64,000 nt of DNA from Burkholderia sp. BCC0322 (lineage in GTDB: Bacteria > Pseudomonadota > Gammaproteobacteria > Burkholderiales > Burkholderiaceae). The notes under the pieces are model-generated. The model was given only the letters and a program-made list of their open reading frames with translations. It had not been told where the DNA came from and searched no databases. Position numbers and translations under genes: made by a program. Numbering within the stretch: the stretch's first letter is position 1; the number at the start of each line of letters is the position of its first letter. Below, in pieces: positions 7,673 through 15,340 of the stretch. The stretch lies in assembly GCF_902833045.1 (NCBI RefSeq), contig NZ_CADFDU010000003.1:372001-436000 (forward strand). Reading direction: 5' to 3'.

Positions 7673-9874
7673 TCAGTGCCCCTGCAGCCGGATATCCCGC
7701 GACGACGCACCGACATACACCGTCCCGCCCGGCACCACGCGCCAGCCGTTACGCGACGTATCCCACACGCTCTGCATGCGCGGCGACACGGTAACGCGCA
7801 CACGCCGTGTCTCGCCCGGGTTCAGCCAGATCTTCTCCCAGCCGACCAACCGCTTCGGCGGTTCGTCCTTATACGGCACGCCGAGATAGACCTGCGGCGT
7901 CTCCGCGCCCGCAACGCGCCCGTCGTTGCGTACCGTGAACGCGACGCTCAGCGACCCGTCCCATTGCTTCGACACCGACAGCCCCGAATACGCGAAGTGC
8001 GTGTACGACAGCCCGTAGCCGAACTCGAACATCGGCTTGATGTTGTGCGCGTCATACCAGCGATAGCCCATGTTCAGCTTTTCCGCATACACGGGATCGT
8101 TGTCGAACGCACCGTTTTGCCCCCAGGTCGGCGAATCCTGATCGCGCGCGGGGAACGTGACAGGCAGCTTGCCGGACGGATTGACCGCGCCGAACAGCAC
8201 GTTCGCGATCGCCTTGCCGCCGGCTTCGCCCGGATACCACGCCTCGACGATCGCGGATACCTGGTCCTTCCACGGCATCAGCACCGGGTTGCCGCTCTGG
8301 ACGACGACGATCGTGTGCGGATTCGCGCGCGCGACGGCTTCGACGAGCGCATCCTGGTTCGACGGGTTCGCGAGGCTCAGGCTCTGGAGATCACCGAAAT
8401 CCTCGCCGGCCGGCTGAGCGACCACGACGATCGCGACGTCCGAACGGCCCGCGAGTGCCGCGGCCTGGTCGATCTCCTGCTGCGTGTACGCGCGGAACGG
8501 CGACTGCTGATCGCTGTTGCCGGCGTACGTGACCTGCGCGGCCGGCGCGAGCGCGCGGATCGCGGCGACGATCGGCACGTCGACCTTCAGCCACGGATTG
8601 CGCCACCAGCTGCATCCCGTCGACGACCCGAACGTGAGGCCGCCGCAGCCCGCGAACGATCCCGATACGGGGTCGCGCGTGTTGCCCGAGCCGCCGCCGG
8701 ACAGCACCGCCGCATCGGCATCGCCGCCGATCACGGCGATATGCGACAGTGCCGACGCGGCAAGCGGCAACTGGTTGCCGTCGTTCTTCAGCAGCACGAT
8801 CGACTGCTCGGAAGCGGCCTGCGCGAATCGGCTCGCGGCCGCGAAATCGATCGTGCCGCCGCCCTTGGCCGGATCGTCCATCACGCCGACGCGGATCATC
8901 ACCGCGAGCTTGCGTCGCACCATGTCGTCGAGCCGTGCGGTCGAAACCGAGCCGTTCGCAATGGCCTGCTTGACGGCCGCCGGCGTCAGGTACACGGTCG
9001 ATCCGACGTCTTCTTCCTCGTCGAGCCCGGCGTTGATCGCGGCGACGGTGCTGTGCGTCGCCCCCCAGTCGGACTGCACCTGGCCCTGGAAGCCCCATTC
9101 GTTCTTGAGCACGTCGTTCAGCAGGTGAGGGTTCTCGCATGCATACGCGCCGTTCAGGCGGTTGTAGCTGCACATCACGCTGCCGGGCCGAGCGCGCTTC
9201 GCGGCGATCTCGAACGGCAGCAGGTAGAGTTCGCGCAGCGTGCGCTCGTCGATCTGCGTGTTGCCGCCCATCCGGCCGTGCTCCTGCTCGTTGCCCGCGT
9301 AGTGCTTGATGGTCGCGATGACCTTCTGCCGCTGCGTGGCGAGCGTGCGTTCGGCGAGCAGGTCGCCGGCGAGCAGCGGATCCTCGCCGAGATACTCGAA
9401 CAGGCGGCCGCCGCGCGGTTCGCGCGCGAGATTGGTGCCGCCGCCGAGACCCATGCCGAACCCTTGCGCGCGCAACTGGATCGCGACCTGCTTGCCGTAG
9501 TCGTACGACAGGCGGCGATCCCAGCTCGCGGCGACCGCGATCGTCGCGGGGAACGTCGTGCTGGCCTGCGACGTGCTGCCGGAACCCGTCGCCGAGTCGA
9601 CCATGTTCAGGTCGGGAATGCCCAGCCGCGGCACGCCCTGGATGTAGCCGGCACCGCCGCCCGGCACCTTTGACATTTCGTATTGCGAATGAATGAGTTG
9701 AAGTTTTTCGTCGAGTGTCATCTTGCGCACGAGCAGGTCGGCGCGCCGTTGCGCGGCGGCCGACGCGAACGCATCGGTGGCGTCGCCCTGCGCGTTGAAA
9801 TCGGCGTCGCCTGCGTAGGCGGTGGTGCAGAGGGTCGCTGCCAGCACGACGGCCGGCCAGAGTGTGTCCCGCAT
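7673..9874 (-). CDS. Secreted GH3 beta-glucosidase-like glycoside hydrolase
   Basis: A 733-residue protein. The start at 9874 is chosen because GGAGAG lies 6 nt upstream and it begins a clear signal peptide (MRDTLWPAVVLAATLCTTAYA). Domains in order: GH3 barrel (VIATIKHYAGNEQEHGR substrate-binding block, VMCSYNRLNG, catalytic nucleophile Asp in QVQSDWG near residue 268), GH3 alpha/beta sandwich (SIVLLKNDGNQLPL; GGGSGNTRDPVSG), and a C-terminal fibronectin III-like domain (GAETPQVYLGVPY). The family removes beta-linked sugars from non-reducing ends. It lies just downstream of the wza gene on the same strand, but 480 bp away with a hairpin between, so co-transcription is doubtful. It may trim polysaccharide or scavenge glucosides in the periplasm. 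Confidence 0.9.
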   Translation of the reverse strand: MRDTLWPAVVLAATLCTTAYAGDADFNAQGDATDAFASAAAQRRADLLVRKMTLDEKLQLIHSQYEMSKVPGGGAGYIQGVPRLGIPDLNMVDSATGSGSTSQASTTFPATIAVAASWDRRLSYDYGKQVAIQLRAQGFGMGLGGGTNLAREPRGGRLFEYLGEDPLLAGDLLAERTLATQRQKVIATIKHYAGNEQEHGRMGGNTQIDERTLRELYLLPFEIAAKRARPGSVMCSYNRLNGAYACENPHLLNDVLKNEWGFQGQVQSDWGATHSTVAAINAGLDEEEDVGSTVYLTPAAVKQAIANGSVSTARLDDMVRRKLAVMIRVGVMDDPAKGGGTIDFAAASRFAQAASEQSIVLLKNDGNQLPLAASALSHIAVIGGDADAAVLSGGGSGNTRDPVSGSFAGCGGLTFGSSTGCSWWRNPWLKVDVPIVAAIRALAPAAQVTYAGNSDQQSPFRAYTQQEIDQAAALAGRSDVAIVVVAQPAGEDFGDLQSLSLANPSNQDALVEAVARANPHTIVVVQSGNPVLMPWKDQVSAIVEAWYPGEAGGKAIANVLFGAVNPSGKLPVTFPARDQDSPTWGQNGAFDNDPVYAEKLNMGYRWYDAHNIKPMFEFGYGLSYTHFAYSGLSVSKQWDGSLSVAFTVRNDGRVAGAETPQVYLGVPYKDEPPKRLVGWEKIWLNPGETRRVRVTVSPRMQSVWDTSRNGWRVVPGGTVYVGASSRDIRLQGH

Positions 9875-10358
9875 GTTGCTCTCCATGATCGTATTGCCGG
9901 TTGTTCGAATGATGTCTGGAGCTGCGCACGTCCGGTGGATTCGCACCGGACGCATTCGGCTGGCAATGCTGGGTGGTTGCGCGTCGCATGCCAGGCCAGG
10001 CGGGGAATCGTTACGGCCGGTTGGGCTCGACCGGCGCACGCGGGCGGCGACGCACGGGCCGCCCGACGCTGCGAAATCGGATGTAGCGATTCTCTGCAGC
10101 GACTAATGGTATGAATGTAGTTTGACTACAGCATCGGTGTTTCTACCGATACGTACGATCTTTATTCGACACGGCCGTGAGACGCGATGAAAAGACGGTC
10201 ATCGTTCCCGATTGCGGTGGCGGCGCGGAGTAAGAAGTACCTGCGAACGGGCGTTTGCGCGGGGAAATGCGCCGATGAAGGCGGTACGGTTCGTTGCGTG
10301 CGCATCGAGCCTGGCCGGGTGCGCGGAGACCTGCGCGACCCGGCCGGCATGTGGAGCG
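9875..10358. other. Intergenic region upstream of the beta-glucosidase gene
   Basis: It holds the promoter side of the beta-glucosidase gene (minus strand) and the 3' flank of wza. Two adjacent short dyads stand out: TGTAG-N5-CTACA (10116-10130) and ATCGGT-N6-ACCGAT (10133-10150), which look like operator half-site pairs about 240 bp upstream of the beta-glucosidase start. The regulator is unknown. A GC-rich hairpin at 10313-10345 lies next to the wza stop. No gene is supported. Confidence 0.45.
10313..10345 (-). terminator. GC-rich stem-loop just after the wza stop
   Basis: GGCCGGGT (10313-10320) pairs with ACCCGGCC (10338-10345), and inside it GCGC pairs with GCGC with one bulged G. On the minus strand it sits 14 nt after the wza stop codon. 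There is no U-tract, so it is a likely 3' end structure rather than a proven terminator. Confidence 0.45.
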
Positions 10359-11537
10359 TTACTTGGTGACGAGTGCGCCGGTCAAGCCGGCGCTGATCGC
10401 CGGCAGCAGCAGGTTCAGCACGCGGCTCGCGCGGACGAGCCCGGTGTTGTCGACATAGACGATGTCCTTCGACGCCAGCGGGAACTGGTTCGCGAGCAGC
10501 ATCGAAACCGGCGACGCCATGTCGAGGTGATAGATGACGGGCGCGCTGTCGGCGTCCTTGCGCAGCACGAACACCTGCTTCGCATTCGAGGTCTGCTGGT
10601 TGAGCTGGCCGGCCTGCGTGAGCGCCTCGCTCAGCGTGAGCGAACCGTCGCGAAGCGGGGCAACGGCTTGCGGCCTGACCACTTCGCCCATCACGTACAC
10701 GGGATTGTCGTCGCGCGCGCCGACATGCACGATGTCGCCAGGCTTCAGCATGATGTCCGCCGGATTCTTCCCCGTCTTCATCATCCGCGCGACGTTCAGC
10801 GGATAGATCGTGCCATTGCGGGAGATCGTGACGCGGCTTTGATCCGCGGTCGGCGCAAAGCCGCCCGCACGGCTGACGGCTTCGATCAGCGTCATCGGAA
10901 TGTCGTTGATCGCCTGTGCGCCCGGGTTGCGCACTTCGCCGTCGATATAGACCTGCGTGGCGCGGAACGACGCCACGCGCACGGTGACCTGCGGCTTGAC
11001 GAATACCTTGCTGAGTTCGGTCGTGACCTCGTGCTGAATCTGCGCGGCGGTTTTCCCGACTGCATGGATCGGGCGCGGCACGTACGGAAACTGCACGTTG
11101 CCGTTGTTGTCGACGACGAAACCAGGCGCGGCGTCCGCGGCCTTCGTGTTCTGCACCGGTTGCCCAGCGGCCGTGGCGAATTCCGGGTGATCCCATACCG
11201 TGATCTGCAGCACGTCGCCGGCGCCGATCCGGTAGATGTCCGGCTTCGCGAACAGGTTCGGCGAGAGGGAGGTGGCGGGCGCATTTTTCTGTTCGGCCCG
11301 GATCCGCTCGATCTGCGTCAGGTCGATCTGCTTGACCGGTACCTGCATGTCGCTGGTCACGTCGCCGTTGTCGGCGGTCGTGACCGGCAACGCGGTCGAG
11401 CTCATGTGCTGCCCCGGCACCACCGTGCAAGCGGAAAGCATCGCGACGGTCGCGAAGGAGAGGGCCATGCACACGCGGCGCACGGCAGTGCGATGGTGAT
11501 CCGGCGTCACGGCATCGAACGGTCGATCGTTGTTCAT
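10359..11537 (-). CDS. bepA: Wza-type outer-membrane polysaccharide export lipoprotein (probable BepA)
   Basis: A 392-residue protein from the ATG at 11537 (an alternative ATG at 11552 adds 5 residues). A long basic N-terminus leads to a lipoprotein signal ending in the lipobox LSAC, with acylated Cys at about residue 37. The Poly_export domain follows (YRIGAGDVLQITVWDHPEF), then two SLBB-type domains (VYIDGEVRNPGAQ...; VYVMGEVVRPQAV...) and a C-terminal hydrophobic helix (VLNLLLPAISAGLTGALV) like the Wza barrel helix. Wza octamers form the outer-membrane exit pore and work with Wzc. It is divergent from the heptose/export operon. I map it to bepA of the B. cenocepacia Bep cluster from gene order remembered, not searched. 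Confidence 0.9.
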   Translation of the reverse strand: MNNDRPFDAVTPDHHRTAVRRVCMALSFATVAMLSACTVVPGQHMSSTALPVTTADNGDVTSDMQVPVKQIDLTQIERIRAEQKNAPATSLSPNLFAKPDIYRIGAGDVLQITVWDHPEFATAAGQPVQNTKAADAAPGFVVDNNGNVQFPYVPRPIHAVGKTAAQIQHEVTTELSKVFVKPQVTVRVASFRATQVYIDGEVRNPGAQAINDIPMTLIEAVSRAGGFAPTADQSRVTISRNGTIYPLNVARMMKTGKNPADIMLKPGDIVHVGARDDNPVYVMGEVVRPQAVAPLRDGSLTLSEALTQAGQLNQQTSNAKQVFVLRKDADSAPVIYHLDMASPVSMLLANQFPLASKDIVYVDNTGLVRASRVLNLLLPAISAGLTGALVTK

Positions 11538-12190
11538 TTTTTTATCCAGCATCGTTGAATCAGGAAATTCGGGGCAGTCATGTCGATGTCGGGGTATCGG
11601 GCTGCCGGCCGGCAGATTGCGAAGCAACGACTGCCCGGCGCAGTCGTTGCCGCAACGCGTCGGCGGCCGTTCATTTGATACGGTATCCGGATCGAATTCG
11701 GGCCTGCTGTCGCGAGCCCGCTTCGCTCTGCACATCGCCGTGACGCTCCTCAATGGCATTCGAATCCACGGCAATCGGTCCGTTCTTCATGGCGACGTCG
11801 CTTCCGGAATCGATTGTCAAAAATTGGCAATGACGGATTGACGTTTGCATGCCCGGCCGGGGGACGTGGCGGCGATTTCGATACCGATTCGCACGTCGCG
11901 ATTGCCGATCGTGAACAGAGCGTAACGCAGGTTGGCTGCTTCGATTTCGCGGAGGCGGCTTAATGTAAGCCATCGCACGCAGCGTGTTGCGCATCTATCG
12001 CATAGTTGCGCCAACGAACATGGTCGCGCATTCCCGGCGGCAAGGCAGCAGCTTCCTGGTCATGCGCATTCGTGGTCCGGCACCGGTGCCCGGCGCGATG
12101 CGTCAGGCGAGCGGCCCGGCATGTACGACGGACGCGCGGGTCGGGCACGGCATCGCGCCGGCTTCCGACTCATTGCCTGCGAGAAATTTC
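11538..12190. promoter_or_regulatory. Divergent control region between wza and the heptose/polysaccharide operon
   Basis: This 653-bp stretch must hold promoters for both divergent units. The clearest element is the 10-bp inverted repeat at 11624-11650. I looked for the sigma-54 pattern GG-N10-GC on both strands because the nearby BerB-like activator needs RpoN. Only imperfect matches were found; the best -24 half is GGGCACGG at 12143-12150, with its -12 half out of register. A 39-codon minus-strand frame (11671-11790) preceded by GGAAG could encode a small peptide ahead of wza, but this is weak. Confidence 0.5.
11624..11650. promoter_or_regulatory. 27-bp perfect inverted repeat upstream of wza
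   Basis: GCAACGACTG (11624-11633), a 7-nt spacer and CAGTCGTTGC (11641-11650) form a perfect 10-bp dyad. The right arm overlaps a second dyad, GTTGC-C-GCAAC (11646-11656), so the two folds would exclude each other if transcribed. It lies 87-113 bp upstream of the wza start, where an enhancer-type activator site could sit, or it could be a leader hairpin. Confidence 0.5.
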
Positions 12191-13237
12191 ATGACACGCT
12201 TCATTGCCCGTTCGAGGGCTCCTTTGCGGTTGGGTTTGGGCGGCGGCGGAACCGATGTGCCGCCTTATTCGGACCGGTTCGGCGGTCTGGCGCTCAATGT
12301 GACGATCGAAAAATTCGCGTATGCATCGATCGCGCCGCGCGACGACGCGAAGGTCGAACTGGTGGCGGCCGATACCGACACACGGTGGATCGGTCCCGTC
12401 TCGCCGGTGCTCGAGGTGCAGAACGGACTCGGCTTGCACGTCGGTGTCTACAACCGGATCGTCAGGGATTTTCATGGCGGCCACCCGTTGGCCGTCACGA
12501 TCACGACGTGCTCCGAAGCACCGCCGGGATCGGGGCTTGGATCGTCGTCGACGATCGTCGTCGCGCTGGTCAGGGCGTTCTGCGAACTGCTGTCGTTGCC
12601 GCTCGGCGAATACGACATCGCACACCTTGCGCACGACATCGAACGAGAGGATCTCGGGCTTGCCGGCGGCAAGCAGGATCAGTATGCGGCGACCTTCGGC
12701 GGGCTGAACTTCATGGAGTTCTACGGCGACCGCGTGATCGTCAATCCGTTGCGGATCAAGCAGGAAATCAAGGCCGAGATGGAGGCGTCGCTGGTGCTGT
12801 ATTACACCGGCGTCTCGCGCGAGTCGGCCAACATCATCAAGGAACAGAGCAGCAACGTGACGGAAGGCGTCGTCGATTCGCTGGCCGCGCTGCACGAAGT
12901 GAAGGATGAAGCCGTCCGGATGAAAGAGGCCGTGCTGCGCGCCGATTTCGACGCGTTCGCCGCGTCGATGCGCGACGCATGGGAATCGAAGAAGCGGATG
13001 GCGAAAAACATCTCGAACTCGATGATCGACGACCTGTACAAGGTCGCGGTCCGCGCCGGCGCGAAGGCCGGCAAGGTGTCCGGCGCCGGCGGCGGCGGTT
13101 TCATGATGTTCTTCGTCGATCCGGTCGAACGGTCGGCCGTGATGCGTGCGCTGGATACATACAAAGGAATCAACGGCCAGGTGCTCAACTGCACGTTCAC
13201 GGATATCGGCGCGCAGTCGTGGAGAAAGAATCAATGA
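12191..13237 (+). CDS. hddA: D-glycero-alpha-D-manno-heptose 7-phosphate kinase
   Basis: A 348-residue GHMP-superfamily kinase starting MTRFIARSRAPLRLGLGGGG. The N-terminal RAPLRLGLGGGGTD motif (residues 8-21) is typical of HddA/fucokinase-like sugar kinases. The phosphate-binding loop APPGSGLGSSSTIVVAL lies near residues 110-126, and the C-terminal GHMP motif SGAGGGGFMMFF near residues 297-308. It would phosphorylate the anomeric carbon of heptose 7-phosphate, giving D-glycero-alpha-D-manno-heptose 1,7-bisphosphate. It is first gene of a four-gene set whose stop and start codons overlap (ATGA into gmhA), so it heads the GDP-heptose pathway of the polysaccharide operon. The alpha rather than beta (HldE) route is assigned because HddC follows. 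Confidence 0.92.
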   Translation: MTRFIARSRAPLRLGLGGGGTDVPPYSDRFGGLALNVTIEKFAYASIAPRDDAKVELVAADTDTRWIGPVSPVLEVQNGLGLHVGVYNRIVRDFHGGHPLAVTITTCSEAPPGSGLGSSSTIVVALVRAFCELLSLPLGEYDIAHLAHDIEREDLGLAGGKQDQYAATFGGLNFMEFYGDRVIVNPLRIKQEIKAEMEASLVLYYTGVSRESANIIKEQSSNVTEGVVDSLAALHEVKDEAVRMKEAVLRADFDAFAASMRDAWESKKRMAKNISNSMIDDLYKVAVRAGAKAGKVSGAGGGGFMMFFVDPVERSAVMRALDTYKGINGQVLNCTFTDIGAQSWRKNQ

Positions 13238-13815
13238 CGATCGGAGTAGAGAGCGAAATTCGCCAGACGCTGTCGGTTTTGACGGCGCTCGTGTCCGACC
13301 GCGAGCAACTGGCGCGGATCGAACAGGTGGCGGATCGGGTGACGGAGGCGCTGCGCAGGGGCAACAAGATCCTGCTCGCGGGCAATGGCGGCAGCGCGGC
13401 GGATGCACAGCATATCGCCGGCGAATTCGTCAGCCGTTTCAACTTCGACCGACCGGGGCTCGCGGCCTTTGCACTGACCGTGGACAGCTCGGTCATGACC
13501 GCGATCGGCAACGACTACGGATACGAGAAGCTGTTCGAGCGCCAGATTCAGGCGACGGGGCGTCCCGGCGACATCTTCTGGGCCTATTCGACGTCCGGGC
13601 GTTCGCCGAACATTCTCCGTGCGCTGGAAGTGGCCAAGGCGGCCGGCATGTTCTCGGTCGGGTTCACCGGCAACGGGCCCGGTGCGGCCGAGATGCGTCA
13701 GCGTGCGGACATCAGCATCGAGATTCCGTGCGCGTCGACCCCGAAGATCCAGGAAGGGCATCTCGTGTGCGGCCACATCATTTGCGGCATCGTCGAAGAG
13801 CGGATCTTCGGATGA
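13234..13815 (+). CDS. gmhA: Sedoheptulose 7-phosphate isomerase
   Basis: A 193-residue SIS-domain protein starting in a 4-bp overlap with hddA. GNGGSAADAQHIAGEFVSRF (about residues 50-69) and WAYSTSGRSPNILRAL are the GmhA sugar-phosphate loops; TPKIQEGHLVCGHIICGIVE near the C-terminus carries the conserved Gln/His. It converts sedoheptulose 7-phosphate to D-glycero-D-manno-heptose 7-phosphate, the first step of the pathway. A housekeeping gmhA for lipopolysaccharide core is expected elsewhere in the genome, so this copy is probably dedicated to the exopolysaccharide. Confidence 0.93.
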   Translation: MTIGVESEIRQTLSVLTALVSDREQLARIEQVADRVTEALRRGNKILLAGNGGSAADAQHIAGEFVSRFNFDRPGLAAFALTVDSSVMTAIGNDYGYEKLFERQIQATGRPGDIFWAYSTSGRSPNILRALEVAKAAGMFSVGFTGNGPGAAEMRQRADISIEIPCASTPKIQEGHLVCGHIICGIVEERIFG

Positions 13816-14543
13816 GCACGATGTTGCCATGCCTGATCCTGGCGGGTGGCCTCGGCACGCGGCTGCGCCCGGTGTTGGGCGACACGATGCCGAAGGCACT
13901 CGCCTCGATCGATGGCGAGCCGTTTCTGTGCTGGATGCTACGCGGGCTCCAGCAGCAAGGCGTGACGGACGTGGTGCTGTCGCTCGGCTACGGCAGCGGC
14001 CCGATCAAGGAACTCGTGACGTCCCGCGACTTCGGGCTCGCGATTTCCGTGGTCGAGGAAGACGAACCGCTCGGCACCGGCGGCGCGATCGTTCACGCGA
14101 TGAAGGCCCACGGTGCGCCCGACATGATCGTGATGAACGGCGACACGTTGTCGAATCTGGATCTGAAGTCGTTGTCGGCGTTCTATCGCGCGACGGGTCC
14201 CGACCTCGTCGTGGCGGCGGCGCAGGTCGATGACGCTTCGCGCTACGGCACGCTCGATTTCGATGCGGCGTCGCGCCGGTTGGCGGCGTTCCGCGAGAAG
14301 CGTCCGGGACAGGGCTACATCAACGCTGGCACGTATGTCGTCAATGCGGGCAAGCTGCTTGGCTTCGATCACCCGGCGAAATTCTCGTTCGAACAGGATT
14401 TCCTGGGCGAGCGGGTCGCCGCGCTCGACATCCGCGTGTTCCCCGAGGTCACGGAGTTCATCGATATCGGGGTGCCGGCGGATTATGCGCGTGCGCAAAC
14501 CGTCATTCCGCTGATGCTGGAGACCGGGACCAGTGAAGCGTAA
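13812..14543 (+). CDS. hddC: D-glycero-alpha-D-manno-heptose 1-phosphate guanylyltransferase
   Basis: A 243-residue nucleotidyltransferase overlapping gmhA by 4 bp. The N-terminal LILAGGLGTRLRPVLGD loop (residues 8-24), DTMPKALASIDGEPFL, the EEDEPLGTGGAIVHA block and VMNGDT (metal-binding Asp) define the sugar-nucleotide pyrophosphorylase fold. EFIDIGVPADY at the end is typical of HddC/RmlA-like short enzymes. Given hddA, gmhA and gmhB beside it, the product is most likely GDP-D-glycero-alpha-D-manno-heptose, the donor for one of the cluster's glycosyltransferases. Nucleotide choice (GTP) is inferred from the pathway. Confidence 0.9.
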   Translation: MSTMLPCLILAGGLGTRLRPVLGDTMPKALASIDGEPFLCWMLRGLQQQGVTDVVLSLGYGSGPIKELVTSRDFGLAISVVEEDEPLGTGGAIVHAMKAHGAPDMIVMNGDTLSNLDLKSLSAFYRATGPDLVVAAAQVDDASRYGTLDFDAASRRLAAFREKRPGQGYINAGTYVVNAGKLLGFDHPAKFSFEQDFLGERVAALDIRVFPEVTEFIDIGVPADYARAQTVIPLMLETGTSEA

Positions 14544-15105
14544 AGCCCTTTTCCTGGATCGCGACGGCGTGATCAACGTCGACTACGGCTACGTCCATCG
14601 GCAGCAGGACTGCGTGTTCGTCGACGGGATCTTCGATCTCGTGCAGCTGGCCAATGCGACCGGCCACCGGGTGGTCGTCGTGACGAATCAGGCCGGAATC
14701 GGCCGCGGGTATTTTTCCGAGTTGCAGTTCGTCGCGTTCATGAACTGGATGCGCCGGAGTTTCGAGGAGCGCGGCGCGAGAATCGACCGCGTCTATTTCT
14801 GCCCGCATCACCCGGAGGCCGGTATCGGTCGCTACCGGCAGGCATGCGCGTGCAGGAAACCGCAGCCCGGGATGCTGAACGACGCACGGCGCGATCTCGA
14901 CCTGGATATGTCCACCTCGATCCTGGTCGGCGACAAGCGATCCGATCTCGATGCCGGCGCACGCGCCGGCGTGGGGCGCCGCTTCCTGTTCGTCGGCGAC
15001 CGGCCCGGCCGCGCGGAAACCGAATCGGGCATCGACGTCGTGACGCGGCTGTCCGACATCGGCGCGGCGCTGGAAGAGACCGGAATCGCTGCCGCGCGTG
15101 TTTAG
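14533..15105 (+). CDS. gmhB: D-glycero-D-manno-heptose 1,7-bisphosphate 7-phosphatase
   Basis: A 190-residue HAD-superfamily phosphatase with a GTG start at 14533, overlapping the hddC end by 11 bp. The HAD motif I is LFLDRDGVIN (residues 6-15), motif II VVVTNQAGIGRG, a zinc loop CPHH...CACRKP (residues about 96-115) and motif III LVGDKRSDLDAG. It removes the 7-phosphate from the bisphosphate made by HddA. The four genes hddA, gmhA, hddC and gmhB thus complete the pathway from sedoheptulose 7-phosphate to GDP-heptose. A 235-bp gap separates it from the wzc gene. Confidence 0.92.
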   Translation: MKRKALFLDRDGVINVDYGYVHRQQDCVFVDGIFDLVQLANATGHRVVVVTNQAGIGRGYFSELQFVAFMNWMRRSFEERGARIDRVYFCPHHPEAGIGRYRQACACRKPQPGMLNDARRDLDLDMSTSILVGDKRSDLDAGARAGVGRRFLFVGDRPGRAETESGIDVVTRLSDIGAALEETGIAAARV

Positions 15106-15340
15106 GCGTGGCGGCAGGATCGACGGCTGCATGCCGGAATGAAACGAACGAGGCCGCGATAACGGCTTGCCGGCCGTTGTGCCGATTCGAGCGGAAACAT
15201 CCGGGGAATTCAGGTTTCCGGCACGGTGGATCCCCGGTCGGCACTGAAGGGTTTTCAGCCGGATTTTCAAAGAAATGAATGTGAACAACAACGCGCGCAA
15301 AGCGGCGAAGCCAGCCGGATCTTCGATTCTGGAGTTCAGC

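Noticed and set aside
10275-10360. Lipoprotein-like start MKAVRFVACASSLAGC on the plus strand beside the wza stop
   Set aside because: The frame runs straight on antisense through wza without a sensible protein end; the lipobox is probably chance.
12143-12156. GGGCACGG resembling a sigma-54 -24 element upstream of hddA
   Set aside because: The -12 GC is out of register by one base, and no TTGC follows at the required spacing.
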